The notes beneath the pieces are model-generated. The model did no database searches. It saw only the letters and a list, made by a program, of their open reading frames with translations, and was not told the DNA's origin. A stretch of DNA of 64,000 nt from Astrocystis sublimbata (taxonomy: Eukaryota; Ascomycota; Sordariomycetes; Xylariales; Xylariaceae). The stretch spans positions 26,459 through 90,458 of the forward strand of contig JAJNNY010000097.1 in NCBI GenBank assembly GCA_022453515.1, in the 5' to 3' direction. A program made the translations under genes and the position numbers. Each line of letters starts with the position of its first letter. The first letter of the stretch is position 1. Shown piece by piece: positions 1-10,256 of the stretch.

Positions 1-109
1 ACTTATACATGATGTTTATTTAAGCCCAAATCCCATCAACGTGTCCCTCACCTTTTACCATTCAAAAGCCCAGTCCTACATCGAACATAGAGCACTAGAT
101 CACGTCAAC

Positions 110-877
110 ATGGCTGTATGTCTCCGCCCATATACTGTGGCCAACTTCAATGCTGCTCCCCTCCTGCCTGAAGCTCTTCAAAAGCATAGCAACGCCGGGG
201 GCAACAATTGGGTACACCATGTATTTGGGCCATTGTTTCTCAAACATCGAGTCCAGAAGTTGCTAGGGATTGGACTTCGACATGCTCATTTCCTCCTTAA
301 AGATGGCGAATATCTAACCGAAGTGCGCGGGACTTCCACGCCTTAGAAGTCCCAACGGGGCACGAGACCACACATGTGGGCACTTGACGCCAAAGAAGGC
401 ATCCTTACACCACTCGAATTTACCATGGATAACGACAACACTTCTCTCGCGAAACTAGACTGGGCGTCCCCTCCAATTCAAGAATTCCTGCAAGAACTCA
501 GAGCACTTGTTCAGCAACTCAAGATTAACGGCGTATACTGCCTTGTCGTGTATCCCGGTGATGACTTCCCTGGCCGCGTGGAAATGACAGTTGGTCGCGC
601 AAACGTGAACCTAACACCTGCGCAGGTTCGTCGGAATGTTGCCTACAACTTCCTAGTCTCTAGGCTAACTATTCACTCTAGGCAGCCAGGCATGACCCTG
701 CTCAACAAAGCGAGGCAGCTTGGTATTTCTCAGAGGCGCTCACAAAGCGCGGGTGTGCCTGCAACTGTTTCCACCATAGGACACCGCAAACAAGTCATAC
801 TCATGTCCAAACAATCACTAAATAATGGCCAAAAGGTTGCTCATCTGAACATGGTTCTAGAATTCATAAACCATTAA
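110..877 (+). pseudogene. Broken fungal hypothetical gene (STPW-type family), one internal stop
   Basis: One reading frame stays open over about 255 codons except for a TAG at 344-346. It starts at an ATG in a good context (CAACATGG) at 110. The frame could also begin further left, since it is open from about 41. Before the stop comes FGPLFLKHRVQKLLGIGLR followed by GTSTP; after it the frame resumes through MWALDAKEGILTPLEF. From memory, fungal proteins of this kind carry a conserved STPW at this spot, so the stop most likely replaced a Trp codon (TGG to TAG). No catalytic motif is visible and I do not know the function. The C-terminal half is rich in Leu and Gln without an obvious domain. 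An intron across the stop cannot be excluded, but I see no convincing splice sites. Confidence 0.5.
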
Positions 878-935
878 CCTGTCCTTTCCTTATTGTTTAA
901 AGTGCAATTAAATCAGTCTTGGATTTCTCATGTAT

Positions 936-1053
936 CTAGTCATTCGTTAAATTCAATCGTTACCCCTCCCACCAGCTAGCTGTATTAAACCAGTCGCAGC
1001 TTGCCCGTGTAGCTAGGTAGCTAGTCATTCGTTAAATTCAATCGTTACCCCTC
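936..1053. repeat. Pair of 33-bp perfect direct repeats
   Basis: The same 33 bases, beginning CTAGTCATTCGTTAAATTCA, occur at 936-968 and 1021-1053, 85 bp apart start to start. Both lie between the broken gene to the left and the APH-like gene to the right. No coding sequence is present here. Confidence 0.85.
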
Positions 1054-1202
1054 ACAGTCTCCAGCTGTCCGCAGACGGCAATGGCTCTGCTGATGCCTGA
1101 TTTTGCAATAAATAGTAGACTGCGTCCACTTAAAATGCATCTAGAAACCTCCCACATAAACAAATTTGTGCCTGGTATGCTTCACTGCCCTGCTGTTTTC
1201 TC

Positions 1203-2307
1203 ATGGACCAATTTGCGGATAGAGCATTAGTATTTGCTAATAACCTTTCTGGGCATGCATGCCACTTCCTGTTTGACACTCGACATCGGCCATACTCTGG
1301 TGGGGAATGCATCGTATTTGTGCTTGATGCCAACGGACAGAGGATTGGAGTTCGCATGGAGCAAACCTTCTCCCAAGCAACCCGTGTCAAAGTGGAAAGG
1401 GAAGTTCAACTTCTAGAGGCCATCAGAAGGGAACAGATCGATCATCTCCCTTCCTTGATTGGCTATGATCTAGACTCCACGCCACCCATGATTGCAACGG
1501 GGTGGGCTGATGGTCACAAACTAGAATGGACTGAATTTACCCCAGCCCAACCCTTTCGGAACAACATACTGAAAACAGTCGCAAAAGTCACGTTAGATCT
1601 TCTGCGGATTCAAGAATCAGGTAAGATAGAAACTACAACTTTCCAAATAGTCACTTATGATTTTAGGTGGTTCAGCATTGAAATGGGTAGCCGACAAAAT
1701 AATAAGAACACGGATAACCCGGTCTACGAGTGGCTTTCTACCTGGGATCTCTGTCGATGACTGCGAAACTCTATATCGTGAGATATCTAAGTACCACCTC
1801 TCGGAACTCGATGATGCACCTCATGTACTTATTCATGGCGATTTGCATCCGTCTAACATCATTGTAGAGGAAGGCGAGGTGAAGTGGTAAGTTACACAGG
1901 AGAGACTACTGAATCATATTATTGACTAACATTACAATCCTAGTATTGTGGATTTGGGCTCTGCTGCTGTAGTCCCTTTGCAATTCTCAACGTACTATCC
2001 ACGGTTTCTTATAAACGAGCCACGCCTAGACGGACACATCTTTGACTGGTCGCATTGTGGTTACTCAGACGTACAAAAAGCCGATCGCGCCTTTTACATG
2101 CAGACCATCACAAATATGGCACCTCAGATGAGCAAGCAAGCACAGCAGTATGCTGAAATCATGACACATGACAACCAAGAAGATAGGCATTGGTGGTTAT
2201 CTGCAGTTAGCCGGCTGGATATCATGAGAGCGTTAAAGACAAAGCCTAGCCCACTACATGGAGGAGAGGACTGCTCACTGGAGGGCAAGCCTGAGAAAGT
2301 ACACTAA
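1203..2307 (+). CDS. APH-like small-molecule kinase (phosphotransferase family), three exons
   Basis: Three exons join in frame: 1203-1620, 1667-1886 and 1944-2307, giving 333 residues. Intron 1 (46 bp, GTAAGA...TTTTAG) and intron 2 (57 bp, GTAAGT...CCTAG with a branch-like GACTAAC) both keep the frame. The hallmark is the phosphotransferase catalytic loop HGDLHPSNII late in exon 2, where the Asp is the expected base and the Asn binds metal. After intron 2 follows CIVDLGSA, the position of the usual D-x-E/G metal ligand, here DLG. The APH family (PF01636) phosphorylates hydroxyls of aminoglycosides, choline or similar small molecules; the substrate cannot be inferred. The N-terminal lobe is diverged, with no clear Gly-rich loop, and an extra upstream exon is possible. 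The gene looks intact. Two other APH-like genes lie in the window, at 11.5 kb (intact) and 35 kb (broken). Confidence 0.75.
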
Positions 2308-2769
2308 TACAATGCAAATACCCCACTGTGAGGTCAGGACGTGGGACTGAATATCCCCCCACGACGTTAAGTAGAAATCAATTCAATCAATCCCTTGCCC
2401 ACTTGCACCTCAGCAGAACAATATCTCTCTTCTAACCAATGCCTGTACTAGCTCAAATTTTTACTCTAGGCATTTATTTAAACAAGTCTACCTGGGTAGC
2501 ACAAAGGCTGTGTGTTCCCTGCCTTCGCTATCTAAGTAGTCTTATGACCTGGCATGTGCGATAGGCGACCATACAGTATTTAGCTCCATGCAAGCAATTT
2601 ACTTCTACTACAACAGGCTATATACGAAAGATTTAGCTAGCTATTCATTAGAGAGCTGTTGACCAAATGTTTGAAATTCCACGAGTATGACTATCTAGGA
2701 CTTGCATGTGTCTGGGCCTGCCCAGAGTCGCGAACCCCTAGTCGTTAACGCCATGCAGCAGATCTTTAG
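2308..2769. other. Intergenic, nothing recognised
   Basis: No open frame of interest, repeat or RNA gene was seen in these 460 bases. Confidence 0.5.
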
Positions 2770-3859
2770 TCATGGTGCTGGAAGAAGTCGACTCATGAAT
2801 TCCCTCTGTTGTTTCCGATCCTCGCGCGCTTCTTCCTGTCCTCTGATGAATAACTCCACGAGCTGGTCGAATCTCCTCGTTAGCTCGTGCAGACCACCAT
2901 CCTCTTTCTGTGCCACTGGAAGTGCTTGGAGATTATTGTTACTCTGTAGTGTTGGGAATCCTTGGAGACCTCCATTCTGTATACGAGACCGCAAATTATA
3001 GTGGGCAGACTGTCTTGGCGGGGGATAAGTAAGTCGGAGATACTTGGAATCGTTTGCCGGATCTGTAAGAGCGCCAAATGATGCCCATTCAGGCGTGATC
3101 CCTTTGTCCACCAAGAATGAATCGATATATTTATCCGCTAGGCTTGTTCCTACCCACTAACGAAAGACCGTCCTTGTTATAATCTCTGGCTTTCCAGAGT
3201 TGGTACGTGTCCCAACCCAGATATAGGTAATTGGTAGCCGGTCTGACCTCGAGGTTCCCGGCACCCATGTAACACCTATAATCTCGCCAAACTCAGCAGC
3301 GGACATAGTAGTATACTTAGCAGCATTTTGCCTAATGTCGTTTTTATCGCCCTCGGGTAGTTGATAAAATGCTAATGCGGCTGCATCACCGATCTTGCTA
3401 CCTGCCGCGACCTGGAGGGGGTTGGCCCCTTCTACCTTTATAAAGACTCTGAATCCTACTTTAAGCGCACTCTGTGGCTGACGTATCCTTATTCCTATCA
3501 GGATGAATCCTATGTATAACAGACTTATAAGCGGCGCTAATGTTGCTTGTCAAAGCATCTTGCTTCACATTAAGTAACTGATAGTATGTGCCCCTTTGTT
3601 TGATCAAATTTAGGATACGATTTACCCTTTTGCGTTGTGCCTGAAGGTCTGTCTGGCGGTTGCTGTTTTCTTGGGTGGCGTTTTGATTAGGCTTGTGAGT
3701 TTTGCTCAGTGAAGCATTGTCACCGTAGTTACGTTTAGTAATACTATCCGTGTCTTCGGTATCGGTCACAACGTATGGCTCCTTTGTTTGTATCAAGTCT
3801 TTAGAGACTGTTGCGGGGAGGGGATTTAGACCTGATGGGCTAACCGACATTTTTGACAT
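2770..3859 (-). pseudogene. Broken J-domain (DnaJ-like) protein gene
   Basis: The gene starts at an ATG at 3857-3859. After about 85 Ser/Thr/Asn-rich residues it carries a J domain: YYQLLNVKQD, then the diagnostic HPD tripeptide in IHRIHPDRNKD. J domains stimulate Hsp70 ATPase. The first frame closes at 3461, just past the J domain. An overlapping frame one base away is open from about 3480 leftwards and encodes a plausible continuation (VGFRVFIKVEGANPLQVAAG). That second frame runs to 2770 with one TAG at 3157-3159 and ends in a charged, helix-like tail. The simplest reading is one gene with a frameshift near 3470 and one nonsense codon. The C-terminal part is not recognised. It lies just left of the DUF3435 relic, on the same strand. 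Confidence 0.6.
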
Positions 3860-4395
3860 GATAAGAGGTATAGGCTTGGTAGGAGCTAGGCTTGTTGTTC
3901 TATGATCATCAAGCCTCGAATGTTTGGTAGGTTTTATACCTATACTAGAGTGCTATAACACGGCATTGTTGGGATGGCTATAAACGAACCGTGTCTGATT
4001 CTGGCTACCGCTACTACCATGCTGTAACATTGTACGTGCTTTGAACTTTAATTACACTTTTGCTCTAAAACACTGCTATTAATAAGCTTGTAGTAAAAGT
4101 TCCCGCCTTGGGACCTGAAGAATAGGAACTTGCTACTTGTACTTTTTTTCGTTTAAATGATATTTGTAAAGAGTGCCGAAGCGGCATCCAGTCACGTTTC
4201 TCATGATGGTTATAGTGCAGACGGCTGCCCCACGCGAAAAGAGAATGATCGCCATGCCTATCTCCAAAAGGATACTACGTCGCCTGCAGCGACACAATAT
4301 TTCCCTCGAGAACAAATTTCATAAACATCGTAATTACTAGTTATAGCTTACTTGTCGGTCATATGCTTTATTTCTGCGATGAAATGCATCAACTG
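3860..4395. other. Intergenic, nothing recognised
   Basis: This holds the 5' flank of the J-domain relic and the 3' flank of the recombinase relic. A short minus-strand open frame at 4133-4315 has no recognisable content. Confidence 0.4.
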
Positions 4396-5431
4396 CTACA
4401 CGAATGCGGAGCATATGAGGCAAACACGTTTAGTGGCAGCTAATACCAGGGGGTCGATGACGGGAGCATTTGTATCTCTGCCTAAAGAAACGTCGCAGAG
4501 TCTCGTGAAAAGCTGACCATGATCTCCTGCATTTGTTTTGAATGCCAACTGCATTAGGTCGGCACGTACGCGGAACGACTGATAACTCGACTCGAACACG
4601 TGGGTTGTATGGGATAGAACATAATTGCGTAAGGCATCAGAGAGTACACCTGGCCAATAGAATAATTAATGAATGTTTCGCGGATCGGCAAGGCGTCATT
4701 AAGCAGGGCTTACCATCTAGATTAGAACCCGTGCCTACTCGAAGGCTATAAAGCCGCGCGTCCTCGCGAGCACCGCTAACCAATAACACAAGGTGCCAAA
4801 GTTCGTTGAGCGTCTTATACGAAATAGAGAAGATCTTTTTCTTAAGCATGTCCGCCTTCCATCGAAGAGGTATGAAATCCATATGCTCTAGATTGGGCCG
4901 GTCGAAGATCTGATCGACCGTCGAAAAGCTAGGGTCAAAAACATTGGTTTGGATCCCTCTTGTAAGGATGAGGCTACTGAGGCAAAACGTGTAGTTTGAG
5001 ATAAAGGTAATAAAGAATCCGATACTAGTAGATGAATAAGCATTGCTTATAAAGTCAGCAAGACGTATCTATACGTACCTGCCACCATTCCGAGCACGAC
5101 TGGTTTTAGCCGTTTCTTTGATTTTGTTTCTCTTGATGTTTATCGTCATGACGACCTGGGTCCTGGTACGATTGATGGGATCACGCGCTACAGCTATGTG
5201 GAATTGGGATTAGGTCAAATCCAACAGCGTACCTGGCCGAAAACCACCTATGGCAGCTAGTAGAATGATTGCGTGGAAAGACACTCTAGTGTCGGGGTTG
5301 TAAGGTATGTCATCCGCTCTTGACCATAGCGTGTGCAGGGTCACGCCTACATCGGTGCCTTTCATGGCAATCTTTTGGTAAGTCGGGTCGGTATCTAAAC
5401 TTATCTCAACGGCGAGCTCAGTGAATATCCA
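4396..5431 (-). pseudogene. DUF3435-type tyrosine recombinase relic (Starship-captain-like family)
   Basis: Translated leftwards from 5431, the sequence gives IFTELAVEISLDTD, LHTLWSRADDIP, FHAIILLAAIGGFRPG, VARDPINRTRTQVV, FCLSSLILTRGIQTNVFDPS, LRWKADML and YSLRVGTG, then DALRNYVLSHTTHVFESSYQ. This order fits fungal DUF3435 (PF11917), with the GGFRPG box, the LR of the second arginine box, and the H...Y end of a tyrosine recombinase active site. Two introns are needed: one of 64 bp at 4650-4713 (GTAAGC...GGCCAG) and one around 5010-5080. A TAA at 5210-5212 interrupts the frame right after GTLLDLT, and I see no N-terminal exon above 5431, so this is a broken, truncated copy. Members of this family move giant Starship elements, but many genomic copies are isolated relics, and element borders are not visible here. 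Confidence 0.7.
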
Positions 5432-5888
5432 CTATGTTAAAAGATAATATTAGCAGCAGCCAATCGAGAACAGGGACCACTTAGTTCTTTTAGTTTTGAA
5501 TAAAGATCACAATGGATTTACTTTCACTAACAGATAAGCAGGGTCTTCTGTCAGATATAAGCGATGCCTTGCAGCAGATGGTAATTCGTTGTGTTCATTA
5601 TTGTAACTGTTCTCCTGTCAGGAGACGCGTTCGTCCTAGAATAAATAGTATGGGGGACCTAGTCCTCTTGACATGGGTCCTACATCTAGCCCTCATTTAA
5701 CCACTAATACGGATAACCTCATACCCCTTATATTTAACAACAGCTGCCCTTACCTCAGGTGAAGTAAGGCAGGTTCGTTACAACTATTTACTAGGACACA
5801 TCTCAGAGAGACAGTAAGACGCGCTCTCAACACAATACACACACTTCTGAACCTTCAATTGACTGGCTCGCTTATTCTGATAGAATCT
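5432..5888. other. Intergenic upstream of the recombinase relic
   Basis: The missing N-terminal exon of the relic was expected here on the minus strand, but no matching frame was found. Confidence 0.4.
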
Positions 5889-6057
5889 CGGTGTTAAAAC
5901 TCAGCGCAGAACCACAGCGCACAACCACAGCGCAGAACCACAGCGCAGAACCACGGCGCAGAACCTCAGCGCAGAACCACAGCGCAGAACCTCAGCGCAG
6001 AACCACAGCGCAGAACCACAGTGCTAAAACTTAGCGCAGAACCCCAGCGTAAGACCA
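5889..6057. repeat. 13-bp minisatellite, 13 units
   Basis: Thirteen head-to-tail copies of a 13-bp unit with consensus CAGCGCAGAACCA fill exactly 169 bases. The central units differ by 0-2 bases. The outer units (5889-5901, 6019-6031, 6045-6057) are more diverged, as is usual at the ends of an array. Confidence 0.95.
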
Positions 6058-6252
6058 TGGTACATCAGTCTAACAGCTATAGGATAATTCAATATAATTC
6101 TCCACACTTTTTGTCAAGTTATGGCATAGCTGAACTAGCTCAGCGGGAGCATTCTCGTTTATGAAGTGTGCAACTAGTTCAATGGTGGGGTTATCGCAGC
6201 TGGAACTCTTGCTACGTAAAATTAGTTCCGAAAGCACTACGCATTTCATTAC

Positions 6253-7062
6253 TTACACGACTATGTCAACCTCGTCGGTATAGGCCAAAATAAACAGGGG
6301 CGACGGCCTTGCTAGAGTTTGGTAACGTTTACAATATCGTTTTAGGTTATATAGCTGTTGTGTCCCTACCGGCCGCGTAGATGCTTCTCTATATTTGCGA
6401 TAAGCTGCATTTTTCGCGCTTTCACGCTTTCTTTGTGGCTGGATCAGCCCACTAGAGCGCTCCTTCGCAATAATAGCCTCGAGCGTTCCCATGACCTGTA
6501 CAAATTGAATGCGCGCGAGTCTGGAGATAAACTTGCCATGGTTGCCAACTATCATGTAATCTAAATGGCCTAACCTAGTAGCAACTGCAGGGTCCGAACT
6601 AGCGATCACAGCGGGCAAGGTAGTCAACTCGAGCAAGTGAATCCAGTCCTGTAGAGCAAGTTTGGAATTGCGTAGTAGTTGGCTAGCCGTATCTTTCGTC
6701 AAGAGCCTTTGGGCTATTTTCTTGATTTTCAAATGGGTGTTATGGGATTCGAGGCCGGTCTGACCGCTATGCTGCGACGTAATTCCGGACGTCTCCGGTA
6801 CCTTAGCACCAAGTACACGTGGGACACTCGAGGCCCAGAGTTGATCGTTATCCGGCATCGTGGATAGCATAGGGGAAGTCGGTCGATCTACCATCACGAC
6901 ATCACCACTAATCGGTGGCTGGTCGCTAATATGCATCGCCTCGAATAGTCTGACAAGGTTATCGACGTCCGTCTCTGTGGGAACATCCCTATGAGCCTGA
7001 TGGTGGGGAACGTGGGGATCTTTATAGTCACTTACGTGCCGGTAGTAAGGAAACAAATCTAA
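6253..7062 (-). CDS. Unrecognised protein, probably the last exon of a gene
   Basis: An open frame of about 270 codons reads leftwards from 7062 to a stop at 6253. It has no ATG at its beginning. A TATTGCAG acceptor-like sequence ends at 7063, so it is probably a downstream exon; the first internal ATG starts the peptide MHISDQPPISGDVVM. The middle is helical (KIAQRLLTKDTASQLL, DWIHLLELTTLPAVI). The C-terminal part is very basic (QPQRKRESAKNAAYRKYREA), suggesting nucleic-acid binding. No family was recognised. It lies between a minisatellite and a long non-coding stretch. The length and the lack of internal stops argue for a real coding exon. Confidence 0.5.
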   Translation of the reverse strand, partial: LDLFPYYRHVSDYKDPHVPHHQAHRDVPTETDVDNLVRLFEAMHISDQPPISGDVVMVDRPTSPMLSTMPDNDQLWASSVPRVLGAKVPETSGITSQHSGQTGLESHNTHLKIKKIAQRLLTKDTASQLLRNSKLALQDWIHLLELTTLPAVIASSDPAVATRLGHLDYMIVGNHGKFISRLARIQFVQVMGTLEAIIAKERSSGLIQPQRKRESAKNAAYRKYREASTRPVGTQQLYNLKRYCKRYQTLARPSPLFILAYTDEVDIVV

Positions 7063-7068
7063 CTGCAA

Positions 7069-8034
7069 TATTTGAAATAATAATGAAGCCCCAATTTCCT
7101 GGTTATTATTTAAGAGGGGTGGTTTGAAGGGGGTTCCATTTGCGGGGAGTTAAAATCCCGGAGCCTATTCAAAACAGCATCCGGGATCTAAGGTCACTTT
7201 TAAACTATCTAATGGTGCTTTATCGTGCTCCCACAATCTGGGTTAAATGGGATTAATAGTTCATCCGATTGACAAGTTTCACTTCGTATACATAATTGTC
7301 GGCTTTCGTTATTTCCACCCCGTTTCTAAGTTCGTGGTACTCCTTGCCGAGTGTTTGTTTTTCCATTGCTAAATAGGTTCACGGTCTCTAGGATCGCAGA
7401 TGGATCATATCCGTATGGTAGGGCCTCGGGCTACTCACCGGAATCTCTCCCACTTTTAACAGTATGGCAATGAACCCTATTGGCCGGGAAGATTTTGCTT
7501 ATTTAACTCTTTTCCCAAGTTTGTGGCGCTCCTTGCCTAGTTTTTGGGTTTCTTGGCTGTATAGGTTTAGTTGATTTTACGGCCCGGATTCCTGGCAGGA
7601 TTGTGCGCTAAGGTGTCGTACATGTAGGCTGATATGTACGTACTTCTAGGTGCCTACCTATGTACTGAGCAGGCCAAGAGTCCTCCACTCTAGAAAGTGG
7701 GTTATACCCGACATATTGGAGAGGATTCCACTGGTCATGTCGGGTGTAGCTAGGTGTGTGCCTGGAAACATAAGTGCGTGCTCATAGAAACTAGGTACCT
7801 ACGGCACTACTCTAGACACCTAAGGTGACTGCTGTATCGTGAAGTTCTTAAAGATTGAATATAGTAAGAATCTAGTTCAAATGCACCCCCGGCGCACAGC
7901 CGGGCTAGGCAAAAACCACATAGATCGCGAGAGGTCTGCCGCCCTGTGTGCCTGTGTGGGTAAGTAGTCTACCCTGGCCCCCTGCACCAAAGACGAGCAT
8001 ACTTGCCTCCTCGGCAGAGCGAAGCTAGCGCTTC
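7069..8034. other. Non-coding stretch with an imperfect local duplication
   Basis: No gene was found. Two stretches about 170 bp apart resemble each other: around 7330-7390 and 7510-7570, both containing GTGG(T/C)(A/G)CTCCTTGCC(G/T)AG followed by an AGGTT block. A 9-bp inverted repeat (ACCCGACAT / ATGTCGGGT) lies at about 7707-7747. Confidence 0.4.
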
Positions 8035-8273
8035 TGTCAAGACCAACGCGTGGCGTTGGTATGGGTCATCTTATCTCTGCTATGGATCAGCCTACCTCTG
8101 GAATGGATCAGCATTCCCGTAGCAGAGCTGTCTTGAGAGACGTTGTGTATATAAGTCCAGCTTATTCCTATAGTTGCAGAGAAGGACCTCTTTGGTTCTT
8201 CATCCAGAATTCAATTCTTATTACAGTGTTTCTGCTTTATTATCCAACCAGCTCTCGAGGCACGGCTCGAGAG
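8035..8273 (+). repeat. Repeated 5' module, copy 1, ending in a 22-bp hairpin
   Basis: About 239 bp here are nearly identical to the reverse complement of 38158-38377. The block starts at TGTCAAGACC and ends exactly at the palindrome CTCTCGAGGCACGGCTCGAGAG (8252-8273). Beyond that the two copies share nothing. Inside are an ACCAACGC-GTG-GCGTTGGT hairpin (8042-8060), an inverted pair CTCTGCTA/TAGCAGAG (8075-8127) and a TATA-like GTATATAAG. This copy carries about 20 extra bases that duplicate ATGGATCAGC. It could be a small mobile element, or a captured promoter and 5' leader. An open frame at 8061-8351 runs through it but continues into the antisense of the ABC fragment, so I do not call it a gene. 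Confidence 0.75.
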
Positions 8274-8275
8274 CT

Positions 8276-8640
8276 TCCTAAATCTGACCCTCTGTCTCTG
8301 CATCAACAGCGCTGGTTGCCTCGTCAAATAGAAAAATGCGAGGCTTCTTAAGTATAGCGCAAGCAATTGCAATATGTTGTATCTGGCCGCCTGATAAATT
8401 TCTGAAGAGCATTAGCACTTTGCCTCCCTCGCATGAGATGCGTTCTTACCCAGCACTATCAGTTACGATAGTCTGGTAATTCTTTGGGAAACCCGTGATC
8501 TGATTATGAATGGCCGCTGCTTTGCATGCATCATGAACCTCTTCATCGGATGCGGTCGGATGTGCATATCTAACATTTTCTAGTATGGTCGTCTCCAAAA
8601 GCTGCGGGGATTGTGGAACAATGCTAAGGGTATCTAGCAA
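8276..8640 (-). pseudogene. ABC transporter ATPase-domain fragment
   Basis: Reading leftwards, the fragment encodes SIVPQSPQLLETTILENVRY (the Q-loop region), then, after an in-frame TAA near 8446, [15 protein letters not shown] (signature motif) and [14 protein letters not shown] (Walker B and D-loop). This order identifies the second half of a nucleotide-binding domain of an exporter-type ABC transporter, perhaps of the ATM1/HMT half-transporter type. Walker A and all membrane segments are missing. The 3' side stops at the hairpin-ended repeat (8252-8273), where a TAG closes the frame. The 5' side degrades near 8650 with an apparent frameshift. It is a dead fragment. Confidence 0.75.
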
Positions 8641-8699
8641 GCTATTTTGGAAACGTGGTTAACATTCTCATTCAAAGTGTTAGCAGTTAGATATGTGTC

Positions 8700-9739
8700 T
8701 TGTACCGAGCTCTCTGGACCCAGGGCTGCCTTGTAACCCACCACATAAGAATGTCAAAGCTAGGGTCTACTTCGGATATCTTGCAAATAGTTGCTGCAGT
8801 TATACAGAGTGAGTGAAACGACAGCGGAATATGTAAGATAAAACGTACGCTGTGGGAGGTAGAACCTGAGCCAAAAGCCTATAAACCTAACAACCGGCTT
8901 GAAGGAGTGGAAGAGAAGCAGAGCCAAACCAAATAGAGGTACAAGTTTTCTAGTCAGACCTTTCCCGATAAGATGATTTAAAATAGTGCGACTGAGACCT
9001 GGAAAAAATGCATCCAGTAATGGTAGACTAGAAGCGAGTGATGCTATGGTGTGGGTGACTCAGGCAAATGGAAGTGCGATGTGAAAAGAAAAGGTGAAGT
9101 GAAATGAGAAAACGCCTTGTTGTTGAGAGTGTATATATACGTATTCGAGCGTGGGGGCTATCTTACCAGAGCCGAGAAAGTCAGGCTCGCAAGGCGAAGG
9201 CTCGCTCAGGTCAAAAATAGTTCTACTACCTAGGGTGTTAGCTGCAGCGTTCAGGCCCGCAGTGAAAGGATTTGATGTCCCTCCCCTTCTACCCACGCTA
9301 TCTCAACGTCTAGGTAGGTGTGCATGGGTAGGAAGGGGACATTACATCTGTCTCCAACGTACTAGGTATCTCTCCCAGGCATGATAGAATAATGACCCAT
9401 GGGGCAAAGATAGGTCCAGCGCTAGGGGATCGATCTTTTGTTGAGGCGTCCGACTTCTCAGGATCGCCAGGGGCTCTCGCCTAGCCTGCATATACGCCGC
9501 CACTCTGATCTGAGAGAATATCACACTCCACTCACTCCCGAGTCTGATAGTGCACCTTAACATTTGATTCAAACAGTGGAGTGAAGTTCAATTTGGCAGG
9601 ACACAAGCTGCAGAAAGCGTTTCCTAGGCCAACAAGGGATTTTGTCAGTCCAGTCCTCTAAGACCAAGCTCCCCGCTGTCTCGCTGTTCCTGACCATTAC
9701 CAGCATGCTCATTTCCTACACAACCGTAACGCTTCTTAG
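8700..9739. other. Intergenic, nothing recognised
   Basis: Several short open frames occur on both strands, but none shows recognisable protein content. The right part is the 5' flank of the velvet-type gene. Confidence 0.4.
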
Positions 9740-10256
9740 CTCAATCTATCTCAATTACCTACTCAATGCGTCCAGCCACCTACAGAGACTCAGCCAGAAG
9801 AAAGACTCTGCCCACCTCTAGTATTGAGCTTCCGAAACAGCCTTTACTCCTTTTTGAGTGTTGTACTTGTTGATTCTCTGAATAAAACCGTCTCAGCCCC
9901 AGTTCAGGGCACACTGATCCAGCCCCCACGGGCGCTGGGCACCCAGCATAGCAGAGACAGCATGAACTTCGCAATCTTTCACGATCTGTGCATTAAAATA
10001 CCAGGGACATACAAGCTCAAGGTCAATGCCTATATCATGGACTATGGAGTCAGCCCGGTAGTTGCAATCCACCAAGTTGAAGTCGTCACACGAGAGATCC
10101 ACGTCTTTTCATCAGCGATCTCTCGAGCTCCATGTAAGTACATCCTATCTTAAGCACTAAAGAGTACTTTCGCTTAACTGATCACCTGGTTTAGCGCCAG
10201 ATAAAAGTCAAACTTTATCCAAACTTTCCAAGGCTGGGTTGTTATCTGCAAGCTGA
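9740..10256 (+). CDS. Short velvet-domain protein, 5' end uncertain
   Basis: Two segments join in frame: an open frame from 9740 to 10133, and 10195-10256 after a 61-bp intron (GTAAGT...GGTTTAG). The segments read QPEERLCPPLVLSF, LVDSLNKTV, VQGTLIQPPRALG, FAIFHDLCIKIPGTYKLKVN and HVFSSAISRAP, then SPDKSQTLSKLSKAGLL. This follows the velvet domain (VeA/VelB/VosA/VelC): an RQQP-like start, the PP(I/L)V segment, the (V/Q)GTL...P box, the F-DL-I---G-Y-L core and the final region. Velvet proteins are DNA-binding regulators of fungal development and secondary metabolism. No ATG lies at the start of the frame; an ATG at 9766 is in another frame, so either an upstream exon is missing or the gene is truncated. 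It is short for the family, at about 150 residues. Confidence 0.6.

Noticed and set aside
5195..5235. A 39-bp intron removing the TAA in the DUF3435 relic
   Set aside because: GTACGC...ACATAG is too short for these introns, and removing it deletes conserved sequence (GTLLDL, QFHIA).
5889..6057. CRISPR-like array
   Set aside because: Units are contiguous with no spacers; it is a minisatellite in a eukaryotic genome.
8061..8351. ORF through the repeated module and ABC fragment
   Set aside because: It runs antisense through a recognised ABC fragment, and the shared portion is the repeated module.
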